The position numbers and the translations under genes were made by a program. A stretch of 64,000 bases of DNA from Desulfobacterales bacterium (lineage in GTDB: Bacteria > Desulfobacterota > Desulfobacteria > Desulfobacterales > Desulfosalsimonadaceae): positions 38,763 through 102,762 of the forward strand of contig JAGXKN010000006.1 in NCBI GenBank assembly GCA_018335195.1, written 5' to 3'. Within the stretch, counting starts at the first letter, position 1. Each line of letters starts with the position of its first letter. This document shows positions 52,917 to 61,405 of this stretch, piece by piece. The notes under the pieces are model-generated. The model was not told the origin of the DNA, did no database searches, and saw nothing but the letters and a program-made list of their open reading frames with translations.

Positions 52917-54278
52917 CTACTGGTTCAGCAGTTTCCGGATTTCGGAGTTGTCGTATTTTCCGGCAGGGGAAACCGGGATTTGATCCACAACCCGGATGTG
53001 CCGGGGAACGGCATAATCCGGGATGCGGTGCCGGAGGTGGCGGCGGATTTCGCTGCTGCTGATACTTGCGGCCACCAGCGCCCGGATTTCGTTTCCCCGG
53101 GTGCCGCCGTTTCCGGTGCAGATCACTGCAGCGTCGGTCACCTCCGGCATGCCGGCAATCGCGGAGCTTACTTCCTCGAGATCCACGCGCTTGCCGCCCA
53201 CCTTGACGATCCGGTCGGCTCGGCCGGCCAGTGCAAAACCGTCCGGTCCCACGGGTTTGATCCGGTCGCTGGTGACAAAATAACCATCCGCGTCCACGGG
53301 AAGTTCCGGGGAAATGAAATCCGATCGGATCGCCAGCAGGTGATCGGCGATTTTCCATTCAATGCAGTCAAAAGGCGTGAAATGCGGCTGGTCATGGGTG
53401 CACAGCCGGGTGGCAATACCTCCGGTTTCGGTGGATCCGAAAACCTCGGTGATCCCCAGTTCCGTCTGCCTGTAAAAAGCCCGGCTGTCTGCTGCTTCGA
53501 GCCTTGCTGCGGATGAAAGCGTACATCGCAGGCCCTCTGCGGCAAACTTCGTGCCGGCAAGCATTTTGTAATGAAGTGGAATGCTCACAAGAATGCTTGC
53601 CCGTTCCCGGCTGACTGCCCTCTGGATTTCCCCGGGATAGGTTAATTCCCCGTCAATTATTGATGCACCAGCCGCCAGCGGTGTGAGCACCGAGAACAAA
53701 AGCCCGTAAATATGGTATGCCGGCACGGTTGCCGCAAATCTGTCATCCGGGGTGACAGCCAGCTTTCGGGCGTGATATATGGCTTCGCCGAACAGGTTGC
53801 CAATGGTTTTGGACCAGGTGCGGGGTGCCCGGGTGGAGCCGCCGGTAAAGAGCTTGACAAACACGCTGTTTGGATCGCGCATGCCGGCGGGTTCCAGCAC
53901 GCTTGTACCCGCTGTTTTCGGTTCCGGCAATATGGCTTCCACGCCGCCAGGCAGGTCTATGGCGCCGTCTGCAATGGCCTTTGAAAAACCGTGAGCCCGG
54001 TGTGTCCGGTCAAGCACCTCGGCTGAGAAGGAATAGGGGATGACAAGGGTCACCGGCCGGGTAAGGGCTGCGAGAAGGGTCGCGGCCACAATCGCCCGGT
54101 TGGTTGCACAGAGGCAGACGGTTTCGGGGTTTTCCGCGGAAAAATGGCGATGCTGAAGATCCCCGGCCATGGCATAGACCGCCTCGTAGGTGTATCCGGA
54201 CAAGATGTAGGGATGCCCGGGAGCCGCCGGACCGGCGACGATATCTTCCAGGTGTTTGAAAAAAGAGGATACTTTCAT
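52917..54278 (-). CDS. AMP-dependent acyl/aryl ligase (ApeH-like)
   Basis: A 453-residue adenylate-forming enzyme with the phosphate loop FTGGSTRAPRTWSKT, EVFGSTETGGIA, a hinge region GRADRIVKVGGKRVDLEEV and the C-terminal lysine segment PVSPAGKYDNSEI. It would activate a free acid, most likely the cinnamate-type starter or a finished acid, onto CoA or ACP. It matches the short acyl ligases of aryl polyene loci. Only the ATG at 54278 fits the domain start; the open frame runs to 54467 without extra domain sequence, and no strong ribosome site was found for either. It is the only minus-strand gene between blocks (c) and (d). Confidence 0.82.
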   Translation of the reverse strand: MKVSSFFKHLEDIVAGPAAPGHPYILSGYTYEAVYAMAGDLQHRHFSAENPETVCLCATNRAIVAATLLAALTRPVTLVIPYSFSAEVLDRTHRAHGFSKAIADGAIDLPGGVEAILPEPKTAGTSVLEPAGMRDPNSVFVKLFTGGSTRAPRTWSKTIGNLFGEAIYHARKLAVTPDDRFAATVPAYHIYGLLFSVLTPLAAGASIIDGELTYPGEIQRAVSRERASILVSIPLHYKMLAGTKFAAEGLRCTLSSAARLEAADSRAFYRQTELGITEVFGSTETGGIATRLCTHDQPHFTPFDCIEWKIADHLLAIRSDFISPELPVDADGYFVTSDRIKPVGPDGFALAGRADRIVKVGGKRVDLEEVSSAIAGMPEVTDAAVICTGNGGTRGNEIRALVAASISSSEIRRHLRHRIPDYAVPRHIRVVDQIPVSPAGKYDNSEIRKLLNQ

Positions 54279-54347
54279 AAACGATGCCGTTGCTTCATGT
54301 GGAATTTTGTGTGGGGCTTTTTTTGTGTTTGCCGCGGCCGAATCGGG

Positions 54348-54353
54348 TATAAT
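54348..54353 (+). promoter_or_regulatory. Possible -10 element for the small membrane protein gene
   Basis: Perfect TATAAT 62 bp upstream of the TTG start, in the divergent gap next to the ligase gene. No convincing -35 is present (TTGTGT at 19 bp). Confidence 0.3.
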
Positions 54354-54415
54354 ATATTGCATCTCAAGTTTCAAGTGCTTATCATACGAAAAATTTGCAT
54401 GCACAGGAGGTTTGT

Positions 54416-54796
54416 TTGGGTCTGTCCAGGTTTGTGGCCAAGCAGTTGGTAAAGACCGGGTTTGCACGAAGGGCTGTGCAGGAATGTGCGGATTTGCGCG
54501 TTTTTCGGCAAAAACCCTCAGGCAGGGTGCTTGCCGGTCTGATCGGCATTGGTGTGAGCTATGTCGCCTGCTGGCCGGTGATCAGCGGCCTGAGCGTGTT
54601 TGCCATATATATCGGCCAGCCCCTGCTGATTGTGATCGGCGGGCCGGTCATCTGGACCGCAACCCATTTTCTGTGCATGTTCGGCATTTACCTGGCCGGG
54701 GCGGATCATTCAAAAGCGCTCATAAAGTATCTTGTGCGCATATTTGTCGAACGGCACGTGCCTGACAAGTTGCCGGAACAGAATTTATATTCATGA
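54416..54796 (+). CDS. Membrane protein of unknown function
   Basis: A 126-residue protein with two hydrophobic stretches (about 37-64 and 68-93; VSYVACWPVISGLSVFAIYI, LLIVIGGPVIWTATHFLC) flanked by basic ends. AGGAGG lies five bases before a TTG at 54416, in frame with a longer open frame from 54395, so the TTG start is preferred. I do not recognise the family. It lies between the ligase and fabD, facing the latter, but 359 bp separate it from fabD and a promoter lies between, so it is likely its own unit. Confidence 0.65.
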   Translation: MGLSRFVAKQLVKTGFARRAVQECADLRVFRQKPSGRVLAGLIGIGVSYVACWPVISGLSVFAIYIGQPLLIVIGGPVIWTATHFLCMFGIYLAGADHSKALIKYLVRIFVERHVPDKLPEQNLYS

Positions 54797-55155
54797 TAAA
54801 AGTTTAAAGATCACTGCGCCTCTCCTGTTTTTCCGCTTTTTATGCATATCCGTTTTCCCTTTATTGCGATTGCATACACATCATGTACAAGGCTTGTGCA
54901 CGAAATGCCTGAAAGCCTGCTGCAGTTTACTGGAACAGCCAGCCTGAAATAAATATATAATTATTTGTAAAAACAAGCAATATTGTTGTGAAAGGGGGTC
55001 TGGCACGGTTCTTGTATGAGTCTTAAATGCGTCCGGTTGCGGATGGAAAAAGCTGTCCTTTGAGCATCTCGAAAGCCTTGTCTGCAGCCGTTTCCGGTAC
55101 TGCAGACCTTGCACGGACTTTTTGAATTTAAATGAATCCATTTTTGGAGGTTATT
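54797..55155. other. Upstream region of the private fatty acid synthase operon
   Basis: About 360 AT-rich bases with no gene. It holds the possible sigma-54 site described separately, the palindrome-like TTGTGCACGAA near 54894, and a GGAGG ribosome site (55146-55150) for fabD. The size suggests room for regulator binding. Confidence 0.5.
55002..55017 (+). promoter_or_regulatory. Possible sigma-54 (-24/-12) promoter for the fabD operon
   Basis: TGGCACGGTTCTTGTA: a perfect TGGCAC -24 half, five bases, then TTGT where TTGC is usual, so one mismatch at the -12 element. GG and GT are separated by 10 bases. It lies about 140 bp upstream of fabD. No bound activator gene is adjacent. Confidence 0.4.
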
Positions 55156-56097
55156 ATGGAAAATACCCGAACAGCTGTTGTTTTTCCCGGTCAAGGGACT
55201 CAGCGGCCGGGAATGGGCAAAGATTTTTACGACAACGTGGAAATCAGCCGCAAGACATTTGAAGAAGCATCCGACATTCTGGGGTGGGATGTGGGTGCCA
55301 TGTGTTTCGGGGAAGACGAACGCATCAATCTGACCGAATTCGCTCAGCCCTGCATCCTGGCCACTGAAATCGCAATGCTGCGTGGACTGCAGGACTTGTA
55401 CGGATTTTCTCCGGATTATTTCGGCGGTCACAGCCTGGGCGAGTACACGGCACTGGTGGCAGCCGGAGCCATGCGGTTTGCAGATGCACTCCAGATCGTG
55501 GAAACCCGGGGCCACCTGATGCAGCAGGCATCTCCGCCCGGACAGGGCGCCATGGCGGCCGTGATTGCCAGGAACCTGGATATCGATCGGGTCCGGGAAC
55601 TTTTGTCGGATTTGCCGCTGGATGTGGCCAATATCAACTCCACGGACCAAGTGGTGATCAGCGGGCAGGCCGACAGCATGGAATCGGCCCGCGCGCTGCT
55701 GGAACAGGCCATGGGCGGGAATGAAAACCTGCGCTTTATCCCGTTAAACGTCAGCGCGCCGTTTCACAGCCGATTCATGAACGCGATCAAGGACAAGTTC
55801 CGCGAGGTGTTAAATGCGATTGCCGCGCACCTGAATTCCAAAAATGCGGCCCGGGTTACTTCCAACTATACGGGTTTGTTTCATTCGGCCATGACCGCAA
55901 GCGTGATCGAGGCGCTGGTGGCCCAGTTGAGCGGCTCGGTGAAATGGCGGGACAACATGCAGGTATTGGCGGAAAAGTCCCAGAGAATCTATGAGATCGG
56001 GCCGAACCGGCCCCTGAAGAACTTTTTCCGCAGCCTGGACATCAACTGCCGCTCAATTACCTCGTTTTCAGCCGCACAAAGGGAGTTTGCCGCATGA
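55156..56097 (+). CDS. fabD: Malonyl-CoA:ACP transacylase
   Basis: A 313-residue acyltransferase with VVFPGQGTQRPGMG at the start, nucleophile Ser93 in GGHSLGEYTAL and the catalytic His in VSAPFHSRFM. It loads malonyl units on ACP for chain extension. The ATG at 55156 has GGAGG five bases upstream; the frame open from 55132 adds eight residues with no ribosome site. It starts a ten-gene plus-strand operon, overlapping the next gene by ATGA. A dedicated FabD implies the operon can run independently of the housekeeping synthase. Confidence 0.92.
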   Translation: MENTRTAVVFPGQGTQRPGMGKDFYDNVEISRKTFEEASDILGWDVGAMCFGEDERINLTEFAQPCILATEIAMLRGLQDLYGFSPDYFGGHSLGEYTALVAAGAMRFADALQIVETRGHLMQQASPPGQGAMAAVIARNLDIDRVRELLSDLPLDVANINSTDQVVISGQADSMESARALLEQAMGGNENLRFIPLNVSAPFHSRFMNAIKDKFREVLNAIAAHLNSKNAARVTSNYTGLFHSAMTASVIEALVAQLSGSVKWRDNMQVLAEKSQRIYEIGPNRPLKNFFRSLDINCRSITSFSAAQREFAA

Positions 56098-57035
56098 TCC
56101 GATTCGAGAAGAACTGGTGGGCGGTGATCATCGGCGGATCGAGCGGATTCGGTCTGGCGGCCGCAAAGAAACTCTCGGCCTGCGGGATGAACCTCTGCAT
56201 TGTCCATCGCGACCGCCGCAGTGCAATGAAACGAATCGAACACGAATTCGAATCGCTTCGTCAAAGCGGGGTCGACGTGCTGACCTTCAACCTGGACGGG
56301 CTTTCCGGGGACGGCCGGAGCCGGGTACTGGACGAACTCGGGGAGAAGCTCGGAGACTCAGGCGGCGTCCGGCTTCTTTTGCACAGCGTGGCTTTCGGCA
56401 ATCTCAAGCTGCTGGGTCCATATCCGGGATCTTCGGCCCCCGGGGCCGCCCGGGAGAAAATCGCCGAGGCGGCCGGCCTGTCTGCCCGGCGCGTGGGCGA
56501 AATTATCAGCAATGCGTTTGACGAGGGGTACAACGCCTTTTATACGCTTGTGGACGATGCTTCGGATTACAGCAACAACCAGTTTCTGGGGTCCGAGGAT
56601 TTTTCCCGTACGCTGCATGCCATGGGATATAATATCGTGGAATGGGTGCAGGACATTCTCGACAGGAAGTTTTTTGCCGGTGATGCCCGGGTTCTGGGCC
56701 TGACCAGCGAGGGAAACAGCGTGGCATGGAAGGGCTATGCAGCCATTTCCGCGGCCAAGGCGGTCCTGGAATCCGTATCCCGAGCCATGGCCGTGGAATT
56801 CGCGCCCTGCGGCATACGGTCCAACATCATCCAGGCAGGCATTACCGATACCCCGGCCTTAAAGGCCATACCCGGCAGCGACCGGATCCGGGCCCAGGCC
56901 GTTTTACGAAATCCTTTCGGCCGCCTGACCACGACCGAAGACATTGCCAACGTGATCTGTCTACTGTGTATGGACGAGGCCGCCTGGATCAACGGCGCGC
57001 TCATCTGTGCAGACGGCGGAGAGAGGGTCGGGTAG
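56094..57035 (+). CDS. FabI-like enoyl-ACP reductase (SDR)
   Basis: A 313-residue short-chain dehydrogenase with a nucleotide loop IGGSSGFGLA and an active-site spacing Tyr215-x6-Lys222 (GYAAISAAK), which is the FabI pattern, not the YxxxK of FabG. It is about 50 residues longer than typical FabI, with an insertion around residues 105-190. It likely reduces the enoyl-ACP double bond, giving a saturated segment; alternatively it reduces a special enoyl intermediate. Overlap with fabD (4 bp) and a 2-bp gap to the KAS III gene show tight coupling. Confidence 0.72.
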   Translation: MIRFEKNWWAVIIGGSSGFGLAAAKKLSACGMNLCIVHRDRRSAMKRIEHEFESLRQSGVDVLTFNLDGLSGDGRSRVLDELGEKLGDSGGVRLLLHSVAFGNLKLLGPYPGSSAPGAAREKIAEAAGLSARRVGEIISNAFDEGYNAFYTLVDDASDYSNNQFLGSEDFSRTLHAMGYNIVEWVQDILDRKFFAGDARVLGLTSEGNSVAWKGYAAISAAKAVLESVSRAMAVEFAPCGIRSNIIQAGITDTPALKAIPGSDRIRAQAVLRNPFGRLTTTEDIANVICLLCMDEAAWINGALICADGGERVG

Positions 57036-57037
57036 GA

Positions 57038-58030
57038 ATGCTTTATCTGCACGGTCTGGGGCATTTTTACCCGGAAAATGTTATTACCAATCAGTTTCTC
57101 AGCGAGTTGGACATCGGCAGCGATGAGCAGTGGATTATGGAACGGGTGGGCATTGCCGCCCGGCATACATCCCTGCCGCTGGATTATATCCGGACGACCA
57201 GAAACCGTGATCCGCGCGCCGCCTCCGAGGCCAGCCTGCATACCCGGGCCGAGACCGGGGCTGCGGCCGCGAAAATGGCCATGGACAGAGCCGGCCTCTG
57301 CCCGGCGGATATCGGGATGGTCATATCCGGCACCTCCACGCCGCGTTATACCATTCCGGCAGAGGCCTCTGTGATCGGCGGCGAGCTGGGAATCGAGGCG
57401 CCTTGTTTTGATGTCAATGCGGCCTGTTCCACCTTCGGGGTACAGCTTTCGATTCTGGGCGCCATGGCCCCGGCGCAGACGCCGTCGTTTATCTTGGTGG
57501 TCAATCCGGAAAATTATACACACGTGGTGGACTACTCGGACCGCCGGGTGGCCCCGCTGTTTGGAGACGGATCCAGTGCTGCAGTGGTTTCCGCACGCGA
57601 GCCGGCGGATAAGCGCTTTGAGGCCTTTTCGTACGGATCCCGCCCGGATTCCTGGAGCAAGGTCCGGATTCCGCAGGGGTGGCATTTTTACCAGGACGGC
57701 AGCTACGTGCAGCGATTCGCCATCCGAAAGGCCACCGAAGGGGTGCGGCACCTGCAGGCGCAGTACCCGGAAAGCAGAGACCGGATAAAGTTTGTGGGTC
57801 ACCAGGCCAACCTTATGATGTTAAATACGGTTTGCCGCAGGTGCGGCATTCCGGAGTCCCGGCACATGCACAATGTTGCGGATTACGGAAATACCGGATG
57901 CTCGAGCGCCCCCGGGGTTTTGAGCCAGCATTGGGACGATTTTTCCCCGGGTGATCATTTTACCATAGCTGTGGTCGGATCCGGATTGACCTGGGCGCAT
58001 ACAATGCTGAAAGTGGCCCCGGAGGAATAA
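57038..58030 (+). CDS. FabH-like 3-oxoacyl-ACP synthase III
   Basis: A 330-residue KAS III enzyme with Cys130 (NAACSTFGVQ), His255 (VGHQANLMML) and Asn285 (YGNTGCSSAP), the standard Cys-His-Asn set. KAS III condenses a CoA starter with malonyl-ACP, so it would choose the primer for this synthase. The open frame extends far upstream into the previous gene, but the ATG at 57038 begins the family start (LHGLGHFYPENVITN) and is 2 bp after the preceding stop. The primer could be acetyl-CoA or an aryl-CoA; sequence alone does not decide. Confidence 0.88.
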   Translation: MLYLHGLGHFYPENVITNQFLSELDIGSDEQWIMERVGIAARHTSLPLDYIRTTRNRDPRAASEASLHTRAETGAAAAKMAMDRAGLCPADIGMVISGTSTPRYTIPAEASVIGGELGIEAPCFDVNAACSTFGVQLSILGAMAPAQTPSFILVVNPENYTHVVDYSDRRVAPLFGDGSSAAVVSAREPADKRFEAFSYGSRPDSWSKVRIPQGWHFYQDGSYVQRFAIRKATEGVRHLQAQYPESRDRIKFVGHQANLMMLNTVCRRCGIPESRHMHNVADYGNTGCSSAPGVLSQHWDDFSPGDHFTIAVVGSGLTWAHTMLKVAPEE

Positions 58031-58036
58031 CAATCA

Positions 58037-58624
58037 ATGAAATACGCGGAATTTATTCAACAGGCCGGCTTTGATCTCCCGGATCTGATTGCGTTCTCAT
58101 ACGGCCGGCTCATCGATGATCCGCCCGAAGGCCTGGATGCCAGGCTGCCGGCGCCGCCTTTTCTCATGGTCGACAGGATTGTAGAATTGTCCAGCAACGG
58201 CAACAAGGGGAAAATCGTGGCTGAGCAGGATATCCGCCTGGATGCATGGTATTTCCAATGCCATTTCAAGGACGATCCGGTGCAGCCGGGATGCCTCGGA
58301 GTGGATGCCGTGTGGCAGCTTCTGGGATTTTACGGTGTCTGGCGCGGAGCCGTGGGCGCGGGGCGGGCCCTGGGATGCGAGGAAGTGGTTTTCAACGGTC
58401 AGATCCGGCCCCATACCCGGGTGGTCCGGTTTGAAATCGACGTGGTGCGATTCCGGCAGATGAAAAACAACGAAACCAGTATCGTGATTGCAAACGCGGA
58501 AATCCGGGCTGACGACAAGCCTGTGACCACGGTGAAAAAGGCCCGGTCCGGAATTTTCAGGGGCATTGCCTACAAAAATTATCCTTATCCGGAAATTGCG
58601 CCGCCGCAAGATTCGGAGAAGTGA
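58037..58624 (+). CDS. fabA: FabA-type 3-hydroxyacyl-ACP dehydratase/isomerase
   Basis: A 195-residue hotdog enzyme with His76 in QCHFKDDPVQPG and Asp90 in GCLGVDAVWQLLGFY. The His-Asp spacing of 14 equals that of E. coli FabA (His70/Asp84), which both dehydrates and isomerises to cis-3-enoyl-ACP. About 20 residues longer at the N-terminus than E. coli FabA. Whether it isomerises cannot be told from sequence. GAGGAATAA of the previous gene's end serves as ribosome site. Presence of FabA with several FabZ/Ape-type dehydratases suggests control of double-bond position. Confidence 0.85.
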   Translation: MKYAEFIQQAGFDLPDLIAFSYGRLIDDPPEGLDARLPAPPFLMVDRIVELSSNGNKGKIVAEQDIRLDAWYFQCHFKDDPVQPGCLGVDAVWQLLGFYGVWRGAVGAGRALGCEEVVFNGQIRPHTRVVRFEIDVVRFRQMKNNETSIVIANAEIRADDKPVTTVKKARSGIFRGIAYKNYPYPEIAPPQDSEK

Positions 58625-58639
58625 CAAGATTCGAGTGGC

Positions 58640-58754
58640 CGTGAAAAGAACACGAAGTTCACGAAGCATGTCACGAAGCATACGAAGGTAATGAAGGGAA
58701 TTATGAAAAGGAATTGATCTTCGTGTTCTTCGTGCCCTTCGTGGTTTTTACACG
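58640..58754. repeat. CACGAAG-rich inverted repeat element
   Basis: The left arm (58640-58678) has GTGAAAAGAACACGAAG with further CACGAAG units; the right arm (58718-58754) is its near reverse complement (CTTCGTG repeated three times, then GGTTTTTACACG). The middle is about 40 bases. It occupies the gap between fabA and fabG and has the form of a miniature inverted-repeat element. It could fold into a long hairpin in the operon mRNA. Confidence 0.7.
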
Positions 58755-58781
58755 ATTTATAAACAGAGAGTAAAAACGGAT

Positions 58782-59534
58782 ATGTCACAGACAGCCAAGC
58801 AATCCGGTGAAAAACCGGTGGCAGTTGTTACCGGCGGGGCCGGCGGAATCGGCGCGGCCTGCTGCCGGGCGCTGCATGCGCAGGGATTTCGCGTGGGCGT
58901 TCATTTCCGCAAAAGCCGGCAGCCGGCAGAGGCGCTTTGCGCCGAATTCGGGCCGGACGGTTTTTTGCTGCAGGCCGACCTGGAGGAACCCGGGCAGATT
59001 GATGCCATGGTCGATCATATCAAAAAGGAATTCCGCCGGGTGGATGTGCTGGTCAATAATGCGGGTTTTTCTGTGAATGACGCCATTCACTCCATGAAGC
59101 TTGCCGATTTTGACGCCCAGCGCGCCGTGCTTCGGGGGGCCTGGTATTTGACCAAGCGGATTTTGCGGGTATTCATGATCCGTCTTTCGGCCGGCCGGAT
59201 TATCAATATTTCAAGTGTAGTGGGACATACGGGCAATGCCGGGCAGATCCCCTATACTATGGAAAAGGCCGCCACGGATGCCATGACCAAGTCTTTGGCA
59301 AAGGAGCTGGCCGGCCGCAATATCCTGGTCAATTCCGTGGCCCCGGGTTTTATTGAAACGGAAATGACCGGCGCGCTTTCAGAAGACATGCAGCAGCAGA
59401 TATTGCACGCCGTTCCCCTGGGCCGTATGGGCCGGCCGGAAGAAGTGGCCGAGGTGGTGGCATTTCTTGCCTCGGGTGCAGGCTATATCCACGGCAGTGT
59501 CATTCATGTCAACGGGGGGATGTACGGTGTATAA
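58782..59534 (+). CDS. fabG: 3-oxoacyl-ACP reductase (FabG-like SDR)
   Basis: A 250-residue SDR with TGGAGGIGAAC (NADPH loop), LVNNAGFS, catalytic Ser in NISSVVG and YTMEK (Tyr/Lys), ending HVNGGMYGV. It reduces 3-ketoacyl-ACP. The catalytic Tyr segment lacks the usual YSAAK wording but keeps the YxxxK spacing. The last 8 bp overlap the start of the FabZ-like gene, so both are translated together. Second FabG of the locus; the other is at 28.2 kb. Confidence 0.88.
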   Translation: MSQTAKQSGEKPVAVVTGGAGGIGAACCRALHAQGFRVGVHFRKSRQPAEALCAEFGPDGFLLQADLEEPGQIDAMVDHIKKEFRRVDVLVNNAGFSVNDAIHSMKLADFDAQRAVLRGAWYLTKRILRVFMIRLSAGRIINISSVVGHTGNAGQIPYTMEKAATDAMTKSLAKELAGRNILVNSVAPGFIETEMTGALSEDMQQQILHAVPLGRMGRPEEVAEVVAFLASGAGYIHGSVIHVNGGMYGV

Positions 59535-60000
59535 TGCACAGATAAAAGAACAGATCCTGGATCTGATTCCCCAGCAGCGGCCGTTTCGGTTTATCGACGA
59601 TATTCTGGAAGTCGATGACAGCAAAATTACCGCCGCATACCGGTTTCGGGAAGACGAATATTTTTATGCGGGCCATTTTCCGGGCCATCCGGTGACTCCG
59701 GGTGTGATCCTGATTGAAACCATGGCTCAGGCCGGCGTGGTGGCCCTGGGCCTGTCAATTCTGCTGCATCAGAACATGCCGGTCTCACAGATCCGGGAAA
59801 TGAAAACGCTGTTTACCTTTGCCGAAGCCGTGGAATTTGCCGGGATGGTCAAACCCGGGGAAAGGGTGATGATTTCCGGGGAGAAGATTTATTTTCGAAA
59901 GGGCAGCATTAAAACCAAGGCGGAAATCACGCGGGAAAACGGCCAGTCCGTGTGTACCGGTGTGCTAATGGGAACAGGAGTCAAGCTTGATGCAAAATAG
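59527..60000 (+). CDS. FabZ-like 3-hydroxyacyl-ACP dehydratase
   Basis: About 157 residues from a GTG at 59527 with a GGGGGG stretch as ribosome site; the longer frame from 59467 lies inside fabG. The single hotdog has QQRPFRFIDDI, YAGHFPGHPVTPG (catalytic His) and ILIETMAQAGV (catalytic Glu), so the active site is complete. It dehydrates 3-hydroxyacyl-ACP to trans-2-enoyl-ACP. The 3' end overlaps the ketosynthase gene by 11 bp. It complements FabA in the same operon and differs from the altered hotdog at 45.0 kb. Confidence 0.88.
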   Translation: MYNAQIKEQILDLIPQQRPFRFIDDILEVDDSKITAAYRFREDEYFYAGHFPGHPVTPGVILIETMAQAGVVALGLSILLHQNMPVSQIREMKTLFTFAEAVEFAGMVKPGERVMISGEKIYFRKGSIKTKAEITRENGQSVCTGVLMGTGVKLDAK

Positions 60001-61270
60001 AGTCGTTGTTACGGGAATGGGTGTTGTCAGCCCCAACGCCATTGGCCTGGCGGATTTTACACAGGCCCTGCGCGAAGGCCGGTCCGGGATACGGTTTATT
60101 CCCAGGCTCGAGGAATTGAAATTCGCCTGCCAGATCGGCGGCATTCCCCGGAATTTTGATGAGGTCTGCGGCGATTATTTCAACAATCACCGGCAGCAGT
60201 CGTTTTTAAGCGAAACCATCCGGTATGCCGCGGCGGCCTCGGTTGACGCATGGAAGGATGCGGGGCTTGCAGTACCCGGCGACGAAGATCCTCCGGATTG
60301 GGATTCCGGAACGGTCTTCGGATGCGGCATTTCCGACATGGAGGTCATTGCCACTGAGGTGGTGCCCACGGTCAATGCCGGCAAAGTCCGCAGGCTCGGC
60401 ACCCGGGTGGTGGAGCGCGTGATGGGCAGCGGTACCAGCGCCCGCATCGGCGGACTGCTGGGCCTGGGCAATCAGGTGACTTCGAACTCTTCTGCCTGCA
60501 GTACAGGTTCGGAGGCCGTGGTGGAGGCTGTGCGGAAAATCCGCTCCGGTCTTGCCAAAAGAATGGTGGCCGGGGGTGCGGAAGGCGCTTCTCCGTATAC
60601 ATGGAGCGGGTTTGATTCCATGCGGGTCCTGGCGCGCAAATTCAACGAGACCCCGGAAAAGGGATCCCGGCCCATGAGCGCCACAGCCAACGGATTTGTG
60701 CCGGGCGCGGGTGCGGCCGCCATGCTCCTGGAGGACCTGGATACGGCATTGGACCGGGGTGCACGGATCTACGCCGAGGTCACGGGCGTGATGGCCAATT
60801 CCGGGGGGCACCGCAACGGCGGTTCCATGACTGCCCCGAATCCCGAAGGCGTGCAGCGCTGTATCCGGGGGGCAATGGCGGATGCCGGCATCGATACAGA
60901 AGAAATTGACGCTATCAACGGTCATCTGACCGCCACATTTGCCGACCCCCACGAAGTCAAAAACTGGGCGGCCGCCCTGGAGGTGCAGCCGGATCAACTG
61001 CCCTGGATCAATTCCACCAAATCGATGATCGGCCACTGCCTGGGTGCGGCCGGCGCCATTGAAACCGTGGCCGCGGTGCTGGAACTCGAGCAGGAATTTC
61101 TTCATCCGTCGATCAACTGCGAAGATCTCCATCCGGAACTCGAAGCCTTTGCCGACCGGGTGGTCCGCGAGTACAAGCAGGCCCCGGCGGTAAAGACCAT
61201 GGCCAAGGCCTGCTTCGGGTTCGGGGACGTCAACTCCTGCCTGATACTTCGGAAATGGGAGGGGCAGTGA
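59990..61270 (+). CDS. Beta-ketoacyl-ACP synthase (KAS I/II family)
   Basis: A 426-residue condensing enzyme with Cys170 (SNSSACSTGSEAV), His in INGHLTATFADP (the usual NAHGTST is altered to NGHLTAT) and His in KSMIGHCLGAAGA, ending GFGDVNSCLIL. The catalytic set is intact. The odd active-site loops set it apart from housekeeping FabF and also from the two ketosynthases at 47.9-50.4 kb. AGGAG lies nine bases before the ATG; a TTG directly upstream is also possible. It is the main elongating enzyme of this operon. Confidence 0.88.
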   Translation: MQNRVVVTGMGVVSPNAIGLADFTQALREGRSGIRFIPRLEELKFACQIGGIPRNFDEVCGDYFNNHRQQSFLSETIRYAAAASVDAWKDAGLAVPGDEDPPDWDSGTVFGCGISDMEVIATEVVPTVNAGKVRRLGTRVVERVMGSGTSARIGGLLGLGNQVTSNSSACSTGSEAVVEAVRKIRSGLAKRMVAGGAEGASPYTWSGFDSMRVLARKFNETPEKGSRPMSATANGFVPGAGAAAMLLEDLDTALDRGARIYAEVTGVMANSGGHRNGGSMTAPNPEGVQRCIRGAMADAGIDTEEIDAINGHLTATFADPHEVKNWAAALEVQPDQLPWINSTKSMIGHCLGAAGAIETVAAVLELEQEFLHPSINCEDLHPELEAFADRVVREYKQAPAVKTMAKACFGFGDVNSCLILRKWEGQ

Positions 61271-61302
61271 TGGGTAATGAGTAATGAGTAATGGGTGATG
61301 GG
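61267..61302. repeat. Short tandem repeat TAATGAG / TGATGGG
   Basis: GTGATGGG, then TAATGAG twice, TAATGGG and TGATGGG, starting at the ketosynthase stop codon. It lies in the 135-bp gap before the ACP gene, which is otherwise empty. Confidence 0.6.
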
Positions 61303-61405
61303 AAGTAAGCCGGGCGCGGGAAGTTTTTTCTTTTGAAGCGGCGGTAGAAGTCTTAAATTTTTTAATAGAAACTGTGATAAAATAAGCATTTTGGAGGAAA
61401 GAAAA

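Noticed and set aside
52591..53358. 255-codon minus-strand open frame spanning the repeat and the ligase 3' end
   Set aside because: Runs through the non-coding repeat and is out of frame with the ligase; the equivalent frame is not kept in the other repeat copy.
56726..57037. N-terminal extension of the KAS III gene
   Set aside because: This part overlaps the FabI-like gene in another frame and has no family similarity; the ATG at 57038 starts the conserved protein.
61267..61302. Short tandem units considered as a CRISPR array
   Set aside because: Units are 7 bases long without spacers; no cas genes are present anywhere in the window.
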